Source: Cymbomonas tetramitiformis (taxonomy: Eukaryota > Chlorophyta > Pyramimonadophyceae > Pyramimonadales > Pyramimonadaceae). From it: a DNA stretch of 64,000 nucleotides. Under the pieces are notes generated by a model. The model made no database searches and was not told the DNA's origin. It saw only the letters and a program-made list of their open reading frames with translations. How positions within the stretch are numbered: the first letter of the stretch is position 1; every line of letters begins with the position of its first letter. A program made the position numbers and the translations under genes. The DNA lies in assembly GCA_001247695.2 (NCBI GenBank), contig LGRX02025762.1:1-64000 (forward strand). Direction: 5' to 3'. This document shows, piece by piece, positions 19,988-32,519 of the stretch.

Positions 19988-22900
19988 TTAATATTCGTCA
20001 TTTTCATGGTTTATCTTGTATGCAAAGATACCGGGTGGAATCCAAGCACCGTCTACTGTCTCATCGTGGGGCCCTTGCTCGTTCAGTACCTGGATTCTAT
20101 CCGCTTGCCGATTTTTAAGATTGCGGTGCAGGAAACCAACACCGATCACCAGCATTGCCACTATACACACGCCAACTGCTGCACAAACCAACAAGTAGTC
20201 CAAATCAACACACACTGAACGGCATGAGATCGGCAAGCAAAAGCCAGCCCACCATCATCCCAGTGGATGTGAGAAGCAAATCAAGAGCAGGGCGGGGCCG
20301 TGACAAGATACCACAAACACATACATATTCCCAACCCAAATGCAAAGCAACATGGAAAGATGATACGATGTGACCGATCGTCGCCAAACAACTGTTGGTC
20401 TCTGGGTTACGGAGTAAGCGGACCCTGCTGGCATGCCCCAAATCAACACACACACACACACGGAACACCATATCGAATGCGGCAGCACTCTCCACATCGA
20501 CCATGGCACAGCAACACCATGCCTGCACTATCCGATTAGACGTATCGCGTTGGGACAATATGCCAGATGGATCTTCCAGATGTTTTCAACATCTGCCTCC
20601 AATTGGTAGGAATGAAATGAAGACGCAGTTGTCGTGGAGCGAGATATAAATTGAAAATTGGCATCAGAAGGCTCGAGCTATCCCATCCGAGAGCCCAAGC
20701 TTCTATTTCCGAGAGTCCATCAGATAGCGCATGCCGCTCCACCAGAAAGGCTTGCATGCCCTCTGAGGGACGCGATTCACACATCAGAGCACCACTACAG
20801 AGCTTGAGCGGGACCAAGAGCTTCTTCAGGCAGTTGATACACATCGTAGGCTTCTCCTCTATGATGAATCTGCCATTCTCAAGAGAAGAAGTCTGACCTG
20901 AGGAAAAGATAATGATAGTGGACACCGGTGAAGAGGCTGAGCTTTCCTCATCTGCCCACTCCTCTCGATTTCCTGCACAGAGGTGCGTTTGAAACAGAAG
21001 GTCCAAGCCGGGCGCCCCAACACGAATTTAAGTAATCTGGGAATCGTTTGTCCTTACGAGCAAAGATCTGACCCGCAGATATGGCAAGCGTCATCCCTGC
21101 AGGAATGGCGCATGCGCTTGTCAAGGACTGTGATATTGGTTGCTAACCTACCTTGCTGCGGATCCTGGGCTTCAGGTTGGCCCTGAAAGGACTTTGGGTC
21201 TACAGACTGCGGTGGGAGAGTTTTGAATGAATCGTTGGATGGAGGCAAAAATAAAGACGCAGAGGCAGAGGGGTGACGGGAAGCTAGAGAAAGTGGGGGC
21301 CAAGATGGAGAACAGGGGATGGCAGGAGGCGGAGGTGGAGAATAGGGGATGGGAGGTGACGGTGGAGTGTGTGGTAATGGAGGGGGAAGTGGTGGTGTCG
21401 GCCATGGTGGAGATGGGGGCTGTGGCGATGGAGGTGAAGGTGGTGGTGGAGGTGGTGTGCATGCACCTGTTCAAGTGTCACAATTGTGTGGAAGTAGATA
21501 TCATGATCGGCGATGCATTATTGTTGACCTAATAGAGGCCTCTACATAACCGTGCTCCCGGCATCTGCACAAGGTCACCATGATGGAAACCCACAACTTC
21601 TTGCATGTCCCGGCGATTCGAGTGTTTTGCCTTTTACACTGAATGCCACGTACTTGGCAAGCCACCGTGCGAAGTCCTCGCTCGCAAGTCCTTCATTTCT
21701 TCAGAGGTCAAGGACACAAATTGTTGGGGAGTGAATACATGGAGAGGCACGCTGCCAGGATAACACCAAGTGCGTTGACACAATGTGAAATTGCTGTGAG
21801 GGACTCCTGAAGGGAACACTCAGGGTGCAAACCCCAAATCCTCAAGAGGCATGCATCAGGGATATGCACCAGCTAAATGCTTCATACGGATCGTACCTTT
21901 ACAGATGGTGAAATAATCAAGGATGGAACCAGACGAATTGAGAAACTTAACACTGAGCAAGCGGCCTGGAAGCAAGGAAAGAATAAAACTAGATTAGCAA
22001 TGAATGGTGAGATGAATGTAGCAGCCACACGCAAGTATCATTGGTGAGATGTTTCATTGGAAGCGATTTCATCGAGTATTTGTTTTCACAGCACCTTCTA
22101 TGTCGATTATAAGTGACCCTGCGCTTTCCTGCACGGTAGCAATCATAGCTGGATGGTCCATGGACTGCTCGTTTGTATCCCCCACCGTCCACACAACCCT
22201 TCCCGGACAAACCATCAGCCAGTGTGAATGCTGATGTTTGGAACGAATGTGCCCACTAGAGCACGTGCGTCTTATTTGATCTCGGGTTTTAAGGATTCGG
22301 GATGAGTTTCATTTGACTCGAGAGATCACAATCTACCCAACAAAATAGAAAATGGGTTCACACACCATTGGAAGCCGTCAGGACAACACTCCTCCTAGCT
22401 TTCGCAACGATGAAAGGCATATTGCCTCTCATCACGGTAGGGTGGGTAGAAAAATGCCGACCGCGAGGTATAAACTTCGCCGCTGTGAAAGAGCCAGGTT
22501 TGTGTGAATCCAAGTCGACTTTCAACTCAATGAATCAAAACGAAATCAACTTGAATTGATATAACTCTTTCGTTTATGGTCAGTTCTAGATTGCCGGCAG
22601 TCAAGTCTGGGGAAAAGGCGAGACCACCCTCCATGTCGGAACTACTGGAAGGTTCTTCACTGCAAGCATGGAGGCTTGTACTGAGATGCTCAGATCTAGA
22701 AGCAAGGTTGCATGCGATGTTCGAAAGGGATCGATGCGTTTATGCGTGGGCTCCTGGTCTCATGGTTGGACTCTCACCCCTGTACTAGCTGGTGCACTGC
22801 TTACGCCGCACACCACATACACTGTGCCTTCCTTCCACCCAAGCCCATCGGTCCACTTGATGTATTGGGATCCTTCTTCAGGGTTGCCCTTGGTTCCATC

Positions 22901-25900
22901 GAGCTGTATAACCCGTATACGATAGCCATTTGTCAACTGAGTACTGACCACGAGAGTCATGCTTTTAAATTCTACCACATTGCATACTCACTTCAACATC
23001 GGAGTCTCCCCTCTCTACGCCGCGCCTATACCTTCGCGGTTTCGAGATGATCACGGCACGCACAATTGAATTAAAATAAAATAAGCGTGGCGCAACAATC
23101 GGTTTAAAGGCACACATCGCCAGAACTGGAATATTTCTAGGAGGTTCTGGCAAGACATTGCATCATCAAGGGGTGTCATCAAGGGGCAGAGGGAGAGGGC
23201 AGAGGACATCAATGTGTCGACAAGCATGGGATAGGAAATGAACAGGGGCAGAGGATCAATGGCACACGGTTTGTAGGGTGGTGGGGTGAATATTGAATGG
23301 GGGTAGGATAGGGGCTGATAGAAACACCCCCCCTCCCATGGCAAATTTGTGCAGGGGCTGAATACACACTTCCGTGAGAGCCCTCGGAGGGGCATCAAGG
23401 GGCAGAGGGTTCATGGCCGGGATTTAAGTGAAGGGACAGGTGCAAATCCATTTGGTTTGTTCTTCAAGCTCGGGTTCGCTTCGACCTCCTCGGCGCGTCA
23501 TGTATTTTTTGAAAATGCAATCGTAGATGTTCATACCATCGGTCGGTATTAATTGGGGGTCGATTCTAAGATAGATGATCCATCCTATTTGTTATGCAAG
23601 TCATTTTGCCATCATGCTAATGCTATGAGTGTATGGCGGGGCGAACCTGCTGCTTCTCAGGGGTCCACGATGAGCTATCACCATAGAAGTTGCGTAGCAG
23701 AGAGCTGCGCTCGTAGCCGTGACTGTGTCCGCTTAGCACGAGGTCCACACCGCCCGCCTCCAACCGAGATATCTGTGAACATAGCACTTGGGCATCAGTT
23801 GTCGGATGTAGCTGTAGATTTTCCGGTTTCGGGAAGGGAGAGTGTCCGCGCCAAAGGGTGCGGGTTAATCGGACAAAGCTACTCCTCGGATGACGCGGAA
23901 GCCGAGGAGGGCACCCCATGCCTCGTCAAAGGAAACATCGAGTATTCGTAAATAGAATAGTATTAGCGCAACCAATGTGACGGAATGCAAGTGAGCCCTA
24001 GAATGTTCGTTGTGGTTGAATAGAGGCACGCAACAACTTAGGATCAACCAATCGGGCAATAGGACCAAACAACCATAAGATCAAGATTTGACAGATCAAG
24101 ATACTCGACGCTGTATATGGTTAAGGTGTATCCGTTTGTCAGAGTTCCTCAAGTTTGTGCTGTTGGATTCCCACCTCATCCATCCCCTAGACCTGATCGT
24201 TTGAATAGAAAGCTGCGAATCAGGCTGATCAAAGAGAGACTGATCCACCCGGATTTCTCTCACACCCACTCTTAAAAAGCATGCAAGAAGAAAACTATTT
24301 AGTTGGCATGTCTTTTGTGTGCCTTCTGACAATGACACGATTGGTGCAAATGAAGTCAAAATACGCGATCACCACCGCAGTCTCTTCAGCTGTTTTCAGC
24401 GATTGGTGGAGGCGTATCGATTTCCATTCCGGTTTCCATGCGACCACTTCAAATCCAGCCGTACATCATCATACATATGGCCCACACATTTAAGAGCATA
24501 ATCACTGTGTCGCAGATCTGTCTGGTGCATCTAACGCTTTCTAATTTTCTCCTCCTTATTTCGTGTATCTCGTAGCGACAACTAATAACCTTACCACTTT
24601 AATCAATGAATATGCTCATTGTCCGTTATTACGATCAAGACCGCGATAGCAGTGTAGTGCGCATGCCATCTAGCAGTCAGAATGGACAGTTTGTATCATG
24701 TAAGTTTATGTATGATGTAAGTCGATTACATCTTATCTACAGGCTTGTGCAAGGCGGAAGGGGTATCTGTGTTTGGAATCAACTCACCACATGTTCTCGC
24801 ATAGCAATCATCTCTCTCTCTACATCGCTGTCGTGGGAGCCCTGGGGTGCCCACTCCAAACTTCATCACGAGTTGCCAGTCTTAGAAGCACGCCCAATTC
24901 GAATCACAAGCAAACCAAAGTGTCTGGGACAATCGATGTGGAACATCATATCAGAGCCAACCCTTCTCAGTAAGAGGATAGGGCAAGGGCCGTACCCACA
25001 GACTGTGCGGATGAATCAATATTGCTGGTGCTCAAGTACGGCTGCCAAGCCGTACTGAACGATTGACAAGACCCACAGTGCAGCAGTGACAGGACGGACT
25101 CGGCAGAGGCCTGAGAGTATTGACGTCATCAGGGGCAGTGAGCGCTTGTGCAGTGTACGAGGCTTCTTGTCCTTATATGTGCGGAGAGTGAGGCTAACTT
25201 TCCATCCCAGTCCCAGCGAAACACATCGGGACCCTTTCACGGCTGGCCACCTGCAGACACCGCATTCGAAGCATCGGGTGGGCACATCTTGACCACCATG
25301 CAAAACCATCCCAAAGCGGGCGGTGACCTTGGAATATGGCGGGTGATGAAAGAAAGCAACGAGCCATTTGACTTCCGAGTTGACCAGACTGGCAAGGTCG
25401 CGCTCGAGCCAGTCCAGCATGGCCTCCATCCAACCCTTGTGCACCGATTCCATGGACTCTAGGCATATGAAGTGAATCTGTGAGCTCCCAGCCAGGCCCC
25501 ACAAGCTGTGAGCTCCCAGCCTGGCCCCACAAGCTGTGAGCTCCCAGCCAGGCCCCACAAGCTGTGAGCTCCCAGCCACCACAAGCTGATCACCACCAGT
25601 CCTTCAAGCATGTCGTGTCCAAGAGACGGCACCGCTCCTCGGCTGTCACCCCATCTGCCACCTTGCATCCATGTGGGATCTGCATTTAAACAATACCACT
25701 CGCCAATTAATAGCCCTGCTGTACTGTAGCACCCCACCAGCTTTCGGTTCACAAGCGGCGCTGAGGACCACCTGGCCACAGTCGAAGGCATAGTAGGCCT
25801 CGGTACCGGACCGCAGGCCTCCTGCCTCTCCTTCCGCGGGGAGTGTCAGGAGGTCGTAGTACGGGTACGTTTCCAGATGATTGTATGTCTCGTGGTTTCC

Positions 25901-27457
25901 GATCGTTGTCCAGAACGGGATGAATGACATGAGCTTCCGGTATGGGTCGAAATAGTGAGAGTCCATCTCCTCTTGCGTGCCCGTGTCGTACGCCATATCG
26001 CCCAGGACAAGTACGGCATCCGCGGGTTGGTCACCTGGTCTCCCCGAGCCGTTCCTCCGGAATCAGTGCACTGGCCCAGCCTCAGTCGATTACAGGATAC
26101 GTTTCCACAACCGGCGCGCGCGACCTAGCGCACGGAATGCGCCGGTTGTAGCGGTCCCGGTTGGCGGCAAAGGGTTGTCCTCGTGAATTGAAAGCCGCTG
26201 AGAATGCCACTGCGCACATGCGTTGATATGCTCTGAGCCCGGACGAGCCGACTGCGGATACGCGGCAGGAGTAAAAAGGTGTAAGAAGAACGGACAGGAG
26301 CTCTTGTTGTTAGAATCACCTGCATAGTTCAGGTAGGAATCGATGACCGCGGTCTGTGCCGAGGTCGGATGCCCACTGTCCCCGATTACCCAGAAGCGCG
26401 AGGAGACTCCACCGGCGCGGGATGGGCTGGTCGTGAAGTTTCCGCCGCATGAAGAGGGAGAAAGTGCGAAATCCGCCAAACTTTGCAAGCGGTATTGGTA
26501 GGATTCTCCAGAGGATAGTCCTGCGTAGCAGCGACACTTTTCGGGGCTGTTGGGGCTACAGCATCCATCCATTTACGATGAAGGTCCCAAAAGAATCAAG
26601 TGTGTTTGCTATAAAACGGGAATGCTTTCGAATGGAGTCACGCGTGCTCCGGAGAATCGAGGTCGCCAAGTCGCACAGTGACACGCGAGAGTGCTCGAAC
26701 AACACCAATAGCCAGTATTGCACTTTTCCGTACCTTCAATGCGAACTTCGTGCTCTTGACTCCGCGGCTTTGTATAGTCCAATGGCACGTCCTGATACTC
26801 CATGTCGAGCGCCGAGGCGAAGATAACGTAGCTTCTGCTCAAAATGTGGGTTCGCCATCTGGTCGTCGAACCCAAAATTTCACCTTTCAGCGTCAGTTAA
26901 AACACACGTACTGGCATTCGCCAAGTCTTATTCCTAAGCGAGCATTTCTCCATGGCTCCAGCGAACCACATTGAACAGAAGTGCCCTTAGAACAGAGACG
27001 AGTCATACCGTATCGTTATCCCAGTCTGACTTGGCATTTGAAGGTAGGGTCCTCGAGTAACCTGCACACACGAGGACTCGGCGATTTTACTAGACTCGGC
27101 GTGACAGCGACAGAACAGCTATTGTTTCTGTGCGTTCACTGGAGAATCTTTGCAAAGCACCGTACAGTTAGTTCGGAGGCTTTGCTGCGGCAAATTTTAA
27201 ATGACGCAAGTGGCCTCGTAAGGAATGCAACAGAAAACGAGGTCGCCTTCCACATTCAACTAAGAACCCGGTGCAACTGGTCAACGACGGTGTAGCGATA
27301 TCGGTTCAACATAGCAAAGATCCGGAGGAGCCTTTTTGACAGGGTGCAAAGCTTGGCGCGGGAGGACCTCGAAACACTCATCGCCGTTAGTTTTGGTTTG
27401 CGCGAAGAGCAGCAGTACTAACACCAGACAGCCGTTAATTTGGTGACGCATGGTCAT
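19988..27457 (-). CDS. Purple acid phosphatase-like, membrane-anchored, about 14 exons
   Basis: Hydrolyses phosphate esters at a two-metal centre, probably outside the cell. Exons I could phase: start ATG 27457 (exon 1 end uncertain), 27009-27061, 26734-26858, 26320-26520, 25772-26034, 25328-25477, 24788-24841, 23647-23772, 22778-22936, an unresolved exon near 22570-22690, 21897-21965, 21152-21466, 20898-20972, 19988-20214. All listed introns are GT-AG and the phases match. N-terminal signal peptide (hydrophobic CLVLVLLLFA), then RGPYLQM and RWRT as in the N-terminal domain of the family. All five metal motifs are present: GDSG, GDMAY, GNHE, FHHPPYS, GHSHGYER; then EGTVYVVCG and DYFTI. Next come a Pro-Ser stalk, an acidic stretch, one transmembrane helix (VGVCIVAMLVIGVGFL) and a short tail ending ENDEY. 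The stalk and anchor are unusual for the family. Membership is firm; the substrate is unknown. Confidence 0.88.
21152..21466 (-). other. Proline-serine stalk exon of the phosphatase
   Basis: Phase 1 exon, acceptor AACAG at its upstream end and donor AAG/GTAGGT at its downstream end. It encodes repeated PPSPP and PPPPP words, then a Ser/Gln-rich stretch. Such segments are often hydroxyproline-glycosylated in green algae (family knowledge); here it would hold the enzyme off the membrane. Confidence 0.8.
25480..25583. repeat. 28-bp tandem repeat, about 4 units, in a phosphatase intron
   Basis: Units of CTGTGAGCTCCCAGCCAGGC plus CCCACAAG; the last is shortened. The array abuts the acceptor of the exon starting at 25477, so the final CTGTGAG... 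unit partly supplies the splice acceptor CTCACAG. Confidence 0.85.
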
Positions 27458-28640
27458 GTAACTTCACTGGCGTGAGGAGTGTGTTTCGTTTACTCGGCGT
27501 TGGGGAACAAGTGCGTAACCAAGTATCCGCATACCCGAGCATCCCGTTTGATTCTGTCAAAATTTCTTCAACTGATACCAAGGGAATTGTACCAAACGTC
27601 TACTTCTACTCTTTTCTGGCACAAAATTTAGGTTTCAGACCTTTGCTGTGGAGTTAGACTTCATAAACAATGTGACTGTTGCTATTGAGCTGTTCGGTTC
27701 AACTGTTGAACTGCAGCATTCGAGCATACGGTAGCGCGCATCCCTATACAGTACCCCTCAAAATGACGAAAGTCGTGCGAAACCCCCCATAACCCCTCGA
27801 AGGGGTCCCTTGGGTAAAGTGTATAACCATAGGCTACCCCCAAAATCCAGATTTGGCGGGGTTTGGGCTTGGTCAAACTTCAGGTCAACACCAACAACAC
27901 CAGGCAAAACAATGGCCCTAAGGCGAACCTAGGCGGTTCCGGGGTGGTTCCCTGTCGGTCGGGCAAGGTTATATTTATGGGCGACAACTGGCGCACGGGA
28001 CCGCCTATGGGAGTTACACCCCGCAAAACGATTAAAAAAATAGTACACGACGTTGTGTATTATCCCGAAACGACAAAGAGATAGAGTTGCCGGCATAGGT
28101 TCAAGGTTGGCAGTTGAGATCTATTGAAATTGATGGAAAGTAAAATTCACGAAGAGTGTGATATATATATAGTTAACTCCTATACTAGAACTTACTCCCA
28201 AATGGGAGTACAAATTAGAGGGGGTAATTCGATTTGGGACCCCATAGTATGGTTACTAGACCCCCATAGACACCTCCGATTACTTTGATTTGTATCTCAA
28301 ATTGACCGTGGCGGGGTCATGCCCGACATGAATAAGACCCTTACGCATGCATCGGCATATAGCAAAGCTGACATGGTACGTCGATCGAAGGGGTATAAGC
28401 AATTCTAGAAAACCCATTCTACCATAGGAGTTAAGATATATAATTATATATTCACAACTTCTGGAGACAATCAGGTACGGGTAAAACGGCTAAGACAATT
28501 TAATAACATAATTACTTAGGGTTTTGAGTGTCGGACTGTCGGTCGGAGAGCACATGCCAGACTGCATGTAACATTCGCAGTGAGGGGTGACACAAGGTGG
28601 GGACAACTGCCGTCATCAAAGGGGGGGCGACTGTCAGTGA
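27458..28640. other. Upstream region of the phosphatase gene, no gene seen
   Basis: Contains a 73-codon frame (27863-28084) without recognisable features and short repeats such as GGGAGTTA/TAACTCC. The phosphatase promoter presumably lies in the first few hundred bases, but no box could be assigned. Confidence 0.35.
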
Positions 28641-28649
28641 CACAAAGTC

Positions 28650-29170
28650 ACCCCCTTCATGAAATGTAAATCGTGGAGTTGTGCTAGAGGTGTCTTGGGC
28701 ACCGCGCACCCTCGCCTGAACGAGTATGCGGACTTCCTAACAGGATTTCGTCATGATGAGGACGACGGGATGTTGTCTACGTTCTGGTTTAATAACTTCT
28801 TAGATGTTGAGCTTTGGGGGAGGCACATTGTGGACAGATTTGCCACCGACAGCACCACCTACCGCAACAATAGGTGGTGGTGTCCAGGCACGAAGGCAGT
28901 TAACCGTTTTCTCTTGAATGACTGGTTCCGTTCAGGAGTTTAACCGAATTGGAGCAATCCTCCCTTCGGCTTGATTGGTCAGTTGCTTCGTTGCTTGATC
29001 CACCACGGGGCTAGAGCCACAATCATATGCCCACGGTGGACGGGCAAGCTTTGGTGGCCGTTGTTGTGCCCTGACGGGGTGCACTTTGCCCCGTTTGTTG
29101 TGGATTGGAGGGAGCTCCCCACTTACTCGATCGCGAGCCCCTCTTCCGCCCCGGGGCTAGGCGTGCTAAT
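28650..29170 (+). pseudogene. DIRS-type retrotransposon RNase H fragment
   Basis: Two stretches in the same frame, separated by an in-frame TAA at 28941-28943. Seen: LNEYADFL, WGRHIVDRFA, WWCPGTKAV, NPPFGLIGQLL and a WWPLL box. The run of WG.H.VDRFA, CPG..AV, PPF.LI and W..PLL is typical of the RNase H region that follows RT in DIRS-like retrotransposons. No RT or tyrosine recombinase is present; both ends are truncated. Element X starts at about 29176 and probably destroyed the rest. Confidence 0.7.
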
Positions 29171-29175
29171 AATAA

Positions 29176-31154
29176 GGGGAAAATATTTAATTTAGATTAT
29201 TTCTTTCTGATTTTAGATTAACTCATTTTCATGTTGATTTTAGATTAAGTTTTCTTGATGTCATCCGGCTATGACCGGTGGTCCTTTTCACGACTCGTGT
29301 TCAAATAATGTGCACACAGGTCAAACGCTCTCGTTCCCGCTGGTGCCACCTCCCGCTGCTGCCTCCAAAAAGCTTTAAGAAGGTTTGTCTCGCTTGTGAT
29401 AATGGTGGGCGCCGTTGTAATAGACACTCACGGCGTGTTCTGCTTGAAAAAAAGGCCCCTGTACTTCTTCTATATCCTAAACCCTTTGACTTGCCTTTTA
29501 CCGCTGCACGCGACCGGCAAGCATCTTTGAAACTTCCGAGTTTCAAAGTTGCGTTTTGTATTTTGGGTGCACCCTAATTTTACAAAACGGCCGAGCGCTT
29601 CCCGTTTGTGCGGGATATTCACATTTATTCCATGGAATATTTCATATGAATTAACACACATAAGCACGAAGGCATCGGCCACGCATCTTTGAAACTAACG
29701 AGTTTCAATAAAGATGCGTTTTTTGTCATTTGGGTGCGCATACCCAAATACAGTAACAAATCAGCCGAGCGCTTCCCGTTGGCGTGGGGTATCCAACGCT
29801 TGAATGTTGAATATTCATTGTAATATGAGTTAGCAAGCGAGGTTGCAAAGGCATCGGGACAGAATCTACGAAACTGTCCTATGCCTTTGCCTTTGGGTTT
29901 GGGTTCGAACGTGACACCCAAACCCAAAGATGCCAAACAGCCGAGGGCTTCCCGTGCGTCCTAACGCACGAAACTTGGCACGAATACTACCATGGTACAT
30001 ATATTTAAGTTACCAGAAGCTCAAGGCTTCAAGTTACTTGTGCGCGAAACGCGCAATTTATTTCTAAGGCAGATGTTTTGGGTTTGGGTTCGAACGTGAC
30101 ACCCAAACCCAAAGATGCCAAACAGCCGAGGGCTTCCCGTGCGTCCTAGAGCACGAAACTTGGCACGAATACTGCCAAGATACATATATTTAAGTTACTT
30201 GAAGCTCAAGGCTTCAAGTTACTTGTGCGCGAAACGCGCAATTTATTTCTAAGGCAGATGTTTTGGGTTTGGGTTCGAACGTGACACCCAAACCCAAAGA
30301 TGCCAAACAGCCGAGGGCTTCCCGTGCGTCCTAGAGCACGAAACTTGGCACGAATACTGCCAAGATACATATATTTAAGTTACCAGAAGCTCAAGGCTTC
30401 AAGTTACTTGTGCGCGAAACGCGCAATGTATTTCTAAGGCAGATGTTTTGGGTTTGGGTTCGAACGTGACACCCAAACCCAAAGATGCCAAACAGCCGAG
30501 GGCTTCCCGTGCGTCCTAGAGCACGAAACTTGGCACACATACTGCCAAGATACATATCTTTAGTAACTTGAAGCTCAAGGCTTCAAGTTACTTGTGCGCG
30601 AAACGCGCAATTTATTTCTAAGGCAGATGTTTTGGGTTTGGGTTCGAACCACCCAAACCCAAAGATGCCAAACAGCCGAGGGCTTCCCGTGCGTCCTAGA
30701 GCACGAAACTTGGCACACATACTGCCAAGATACATATCTTTGAGTAACTTGAAGCTCAAGGCTTCAAGTTACTTACTTTTTTTCAAGCAGAACACGCCGT
30801 GAGTGTCTATTGTGGCAAAGATGGCAAATAATAAAAGTCATTATGCGTAAAGAGTCGTTATTCACGGCCGTGACTTTTAGATTCACGGCCGTGAATCTTT
30901 CCGAATGGAACCAAAAACCGTTCGATTAAAATCGGACGGTTTTGGTTCCATTCGGACATATGGACATCACGGCAAGACAACTCTTCAGTGTAATATTTCG
31001 CATGGCATGGCGATAGCTCAACAGGTACAGTGCAGCGTCATGGATGCATGCACCGGTAATAGCCGGATGAGATAAAAAAAACTTAATCTAAAATCAACAT
31101 GAAAAATGGGTTAATCTAAAATCAGAGAGAAATAATCTAAAATAAATTGCCTAC
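29176..31154. mobile_element. Element X, copy 1: foldback element with hairpin-rich tandem core
   Basis: Subterminal inverted repeats carry TTAGATTAA/TTAGATTA words and the block CATCCGGCTATGACCGGTG (29266 side) versus CACCGGTAATAGCCGGATG (31050 side). Inside lie further inverted pieces (AGACACTCACGGCGTGTTC on both sides) and about five units of roughly 180 bp (29900-30775). Each unit is a chain of hairpins, including one with GGGTTTGGGTTCGAAC facing CCCAAACCC. No transposase. Copy 2 lies at 58675-60842 in opposite orientation. The terminus GCCTAC at 31149-31154 matches the GTAGGC start of copy 2. Confidence 0.75.
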
Positions 31155-32490
31155 CCTGTGATTAATCAAGACTTGATTAGTACCCTGCCGTGGCTAATCA
31201 AGACTTGATTAGTACCCTGTCGGGTCTAATCAAGACTTGATTAGTACCCTGTCGGGTCTAATCAAGACTTGATTAGTACCCTGTCGGGTCTAATCAAGAC
31301 TTGATTAGTTTAATCATGATTTTCGAATATTTTCGGTTGTTGGATCATTTAGTCATTCTTTGCTCATCTGAGTGGGGTAAACTTTAGCTCATTGCTTGGA
31401 GGCATGTGTATAGCATGTGCATAGCGCGGAGACATGTGATATCGCGGAGGCGTGCGAAAGCGCGGTGAGATGTAATAACGCGGTGAGATGTAATGACGCG
31501 ATGAGATGTTGCGTATCGTGCCGCAGGCGGTGCCATCACTGTTCTTAACCGTGCACACAAACTGAGTCGCAAATTGTCCAGACTTAGGCCCCATCTCAAC
31601 CAGATCGTCAGAAGTAACTGAATAAAACTTGTACACTTCAGCAAACGGAAATGCCAGGTTCGGAAAGTCGGGATGGCGAGGGGGACGTTTCTCATCCTGC
31701 GGTGTGAGGGGTACCAAAGCGGATTCCACACGTGGTGCTTGCTCTTCAATAGAAAGAGGGAATGTGGCATAGAAATACTGTAGAAATGGCAGTGGATATT
31801 CAATCCAAAATATTTTGCCACTAGCATCGCCTTCCTCAAGGCTGCCGGTCCCAGTCGGACCCATCTCCTGCAGTTGAAAAGCCTGCGAAGGAGCTGCCTC
31901 GCCTGAGACTTTTTGCGAAAGCGAGAACTCGCGTATAGTACACAAACAATGTTTCCTTCTCGCTCTCTGACATACGCCCGGAAGCAAGCGTCCAAAAGGA
32001 CCCCGGGATCTGGATCTGTTTCCCTATGTGCTCAAGCGGCTTTTTCAAAGCCGGATACTGCTTCATGTCTAGCGTTTGTTGCCTGTTAGAAACGGGATTT
32101 TTCTTGCTCCGACCCATTCTGCGGTGTGTGCTTGCTTAAGTACAGTATGCGTGACGAACTGTCCTAGAAATCTGAGAAAACACACGGGCGATTGTGGAGC
32201 CTGAACGAACGTGCGCTCATGTGCAACGAAGCCACAAAATAGACAAAGTGATATTAGTCACCCGACCGACGGCCACCCGACGACGGCCACGCACCCGGCC
32301 GTCGCGTCAGACTGTCTCTCGACTGTCAGAGGCCACATATGTCATATCACCACTTTTGTCATGATTAAAAAATCACGACTTGATTAGTACCCTGCCGTGG
32401 CTAATCAAGACTTGATTAGTACCCTGCCGGGTCTAATCAAGACTTGATTAGTACCAAAAAACGTCTAATCATGAAAGTAATCATGATTAC
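31155..32490. mobile_element. Element Y with repeated CTAATCAAGACTTGATTAG motif
   Basis: Near-palindromic CTAATCAAG-A-CTTGATTAG occurs in tandem (period about 32 bp, spacer TACCCTGTCGGGT) five times at 31165-31315 and three times at 32375-32455. AATCATGATT words lie just inside and outside. A broken gene sits between. This is the layout of a DNA transposon with subterminal repeats, perhaps hAT-like; no clean terminal repeat or target duplication was found. Confidence 0.55.
31364..32117 (-). pseudogene. Broken gene in element Y with a BED-like zinc finger
   Basis: Two overlapping frames (93 codons from 32117, 207 codons from 31987) appear to be parts of one product, separated by a frameshift or an unspliced intron. 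The second has EVYKFYSVTSDD ... FVCTVKNSDGTACG, which resembles the aromatic plus Cys-x-Cys layout of BED fingers in hAT transposases. The catalytic RNase H-like domain is absent. The last 40 codons are made by a short tandem repeat and are not reliable. Confidence 0.4.
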
Positions 32491-32519
32491 GAGTGTATTC
32501 ATGACGAGCCCTGAGAGAC

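Noticed and set aside
29890..30100. tRNA-like gene suggested by GGGTTCGAAC in element X units
   Set aside because: No acceptor stem, D-arm or anticodon arm could be placed around it; only the loop word matches.
31165..31315. Regular direct repeats resembling a CRISPR array
   Set aside because: Spacers are identical to each other, the repeat is itself near-palindromic, and the DNA is eukaryotic.
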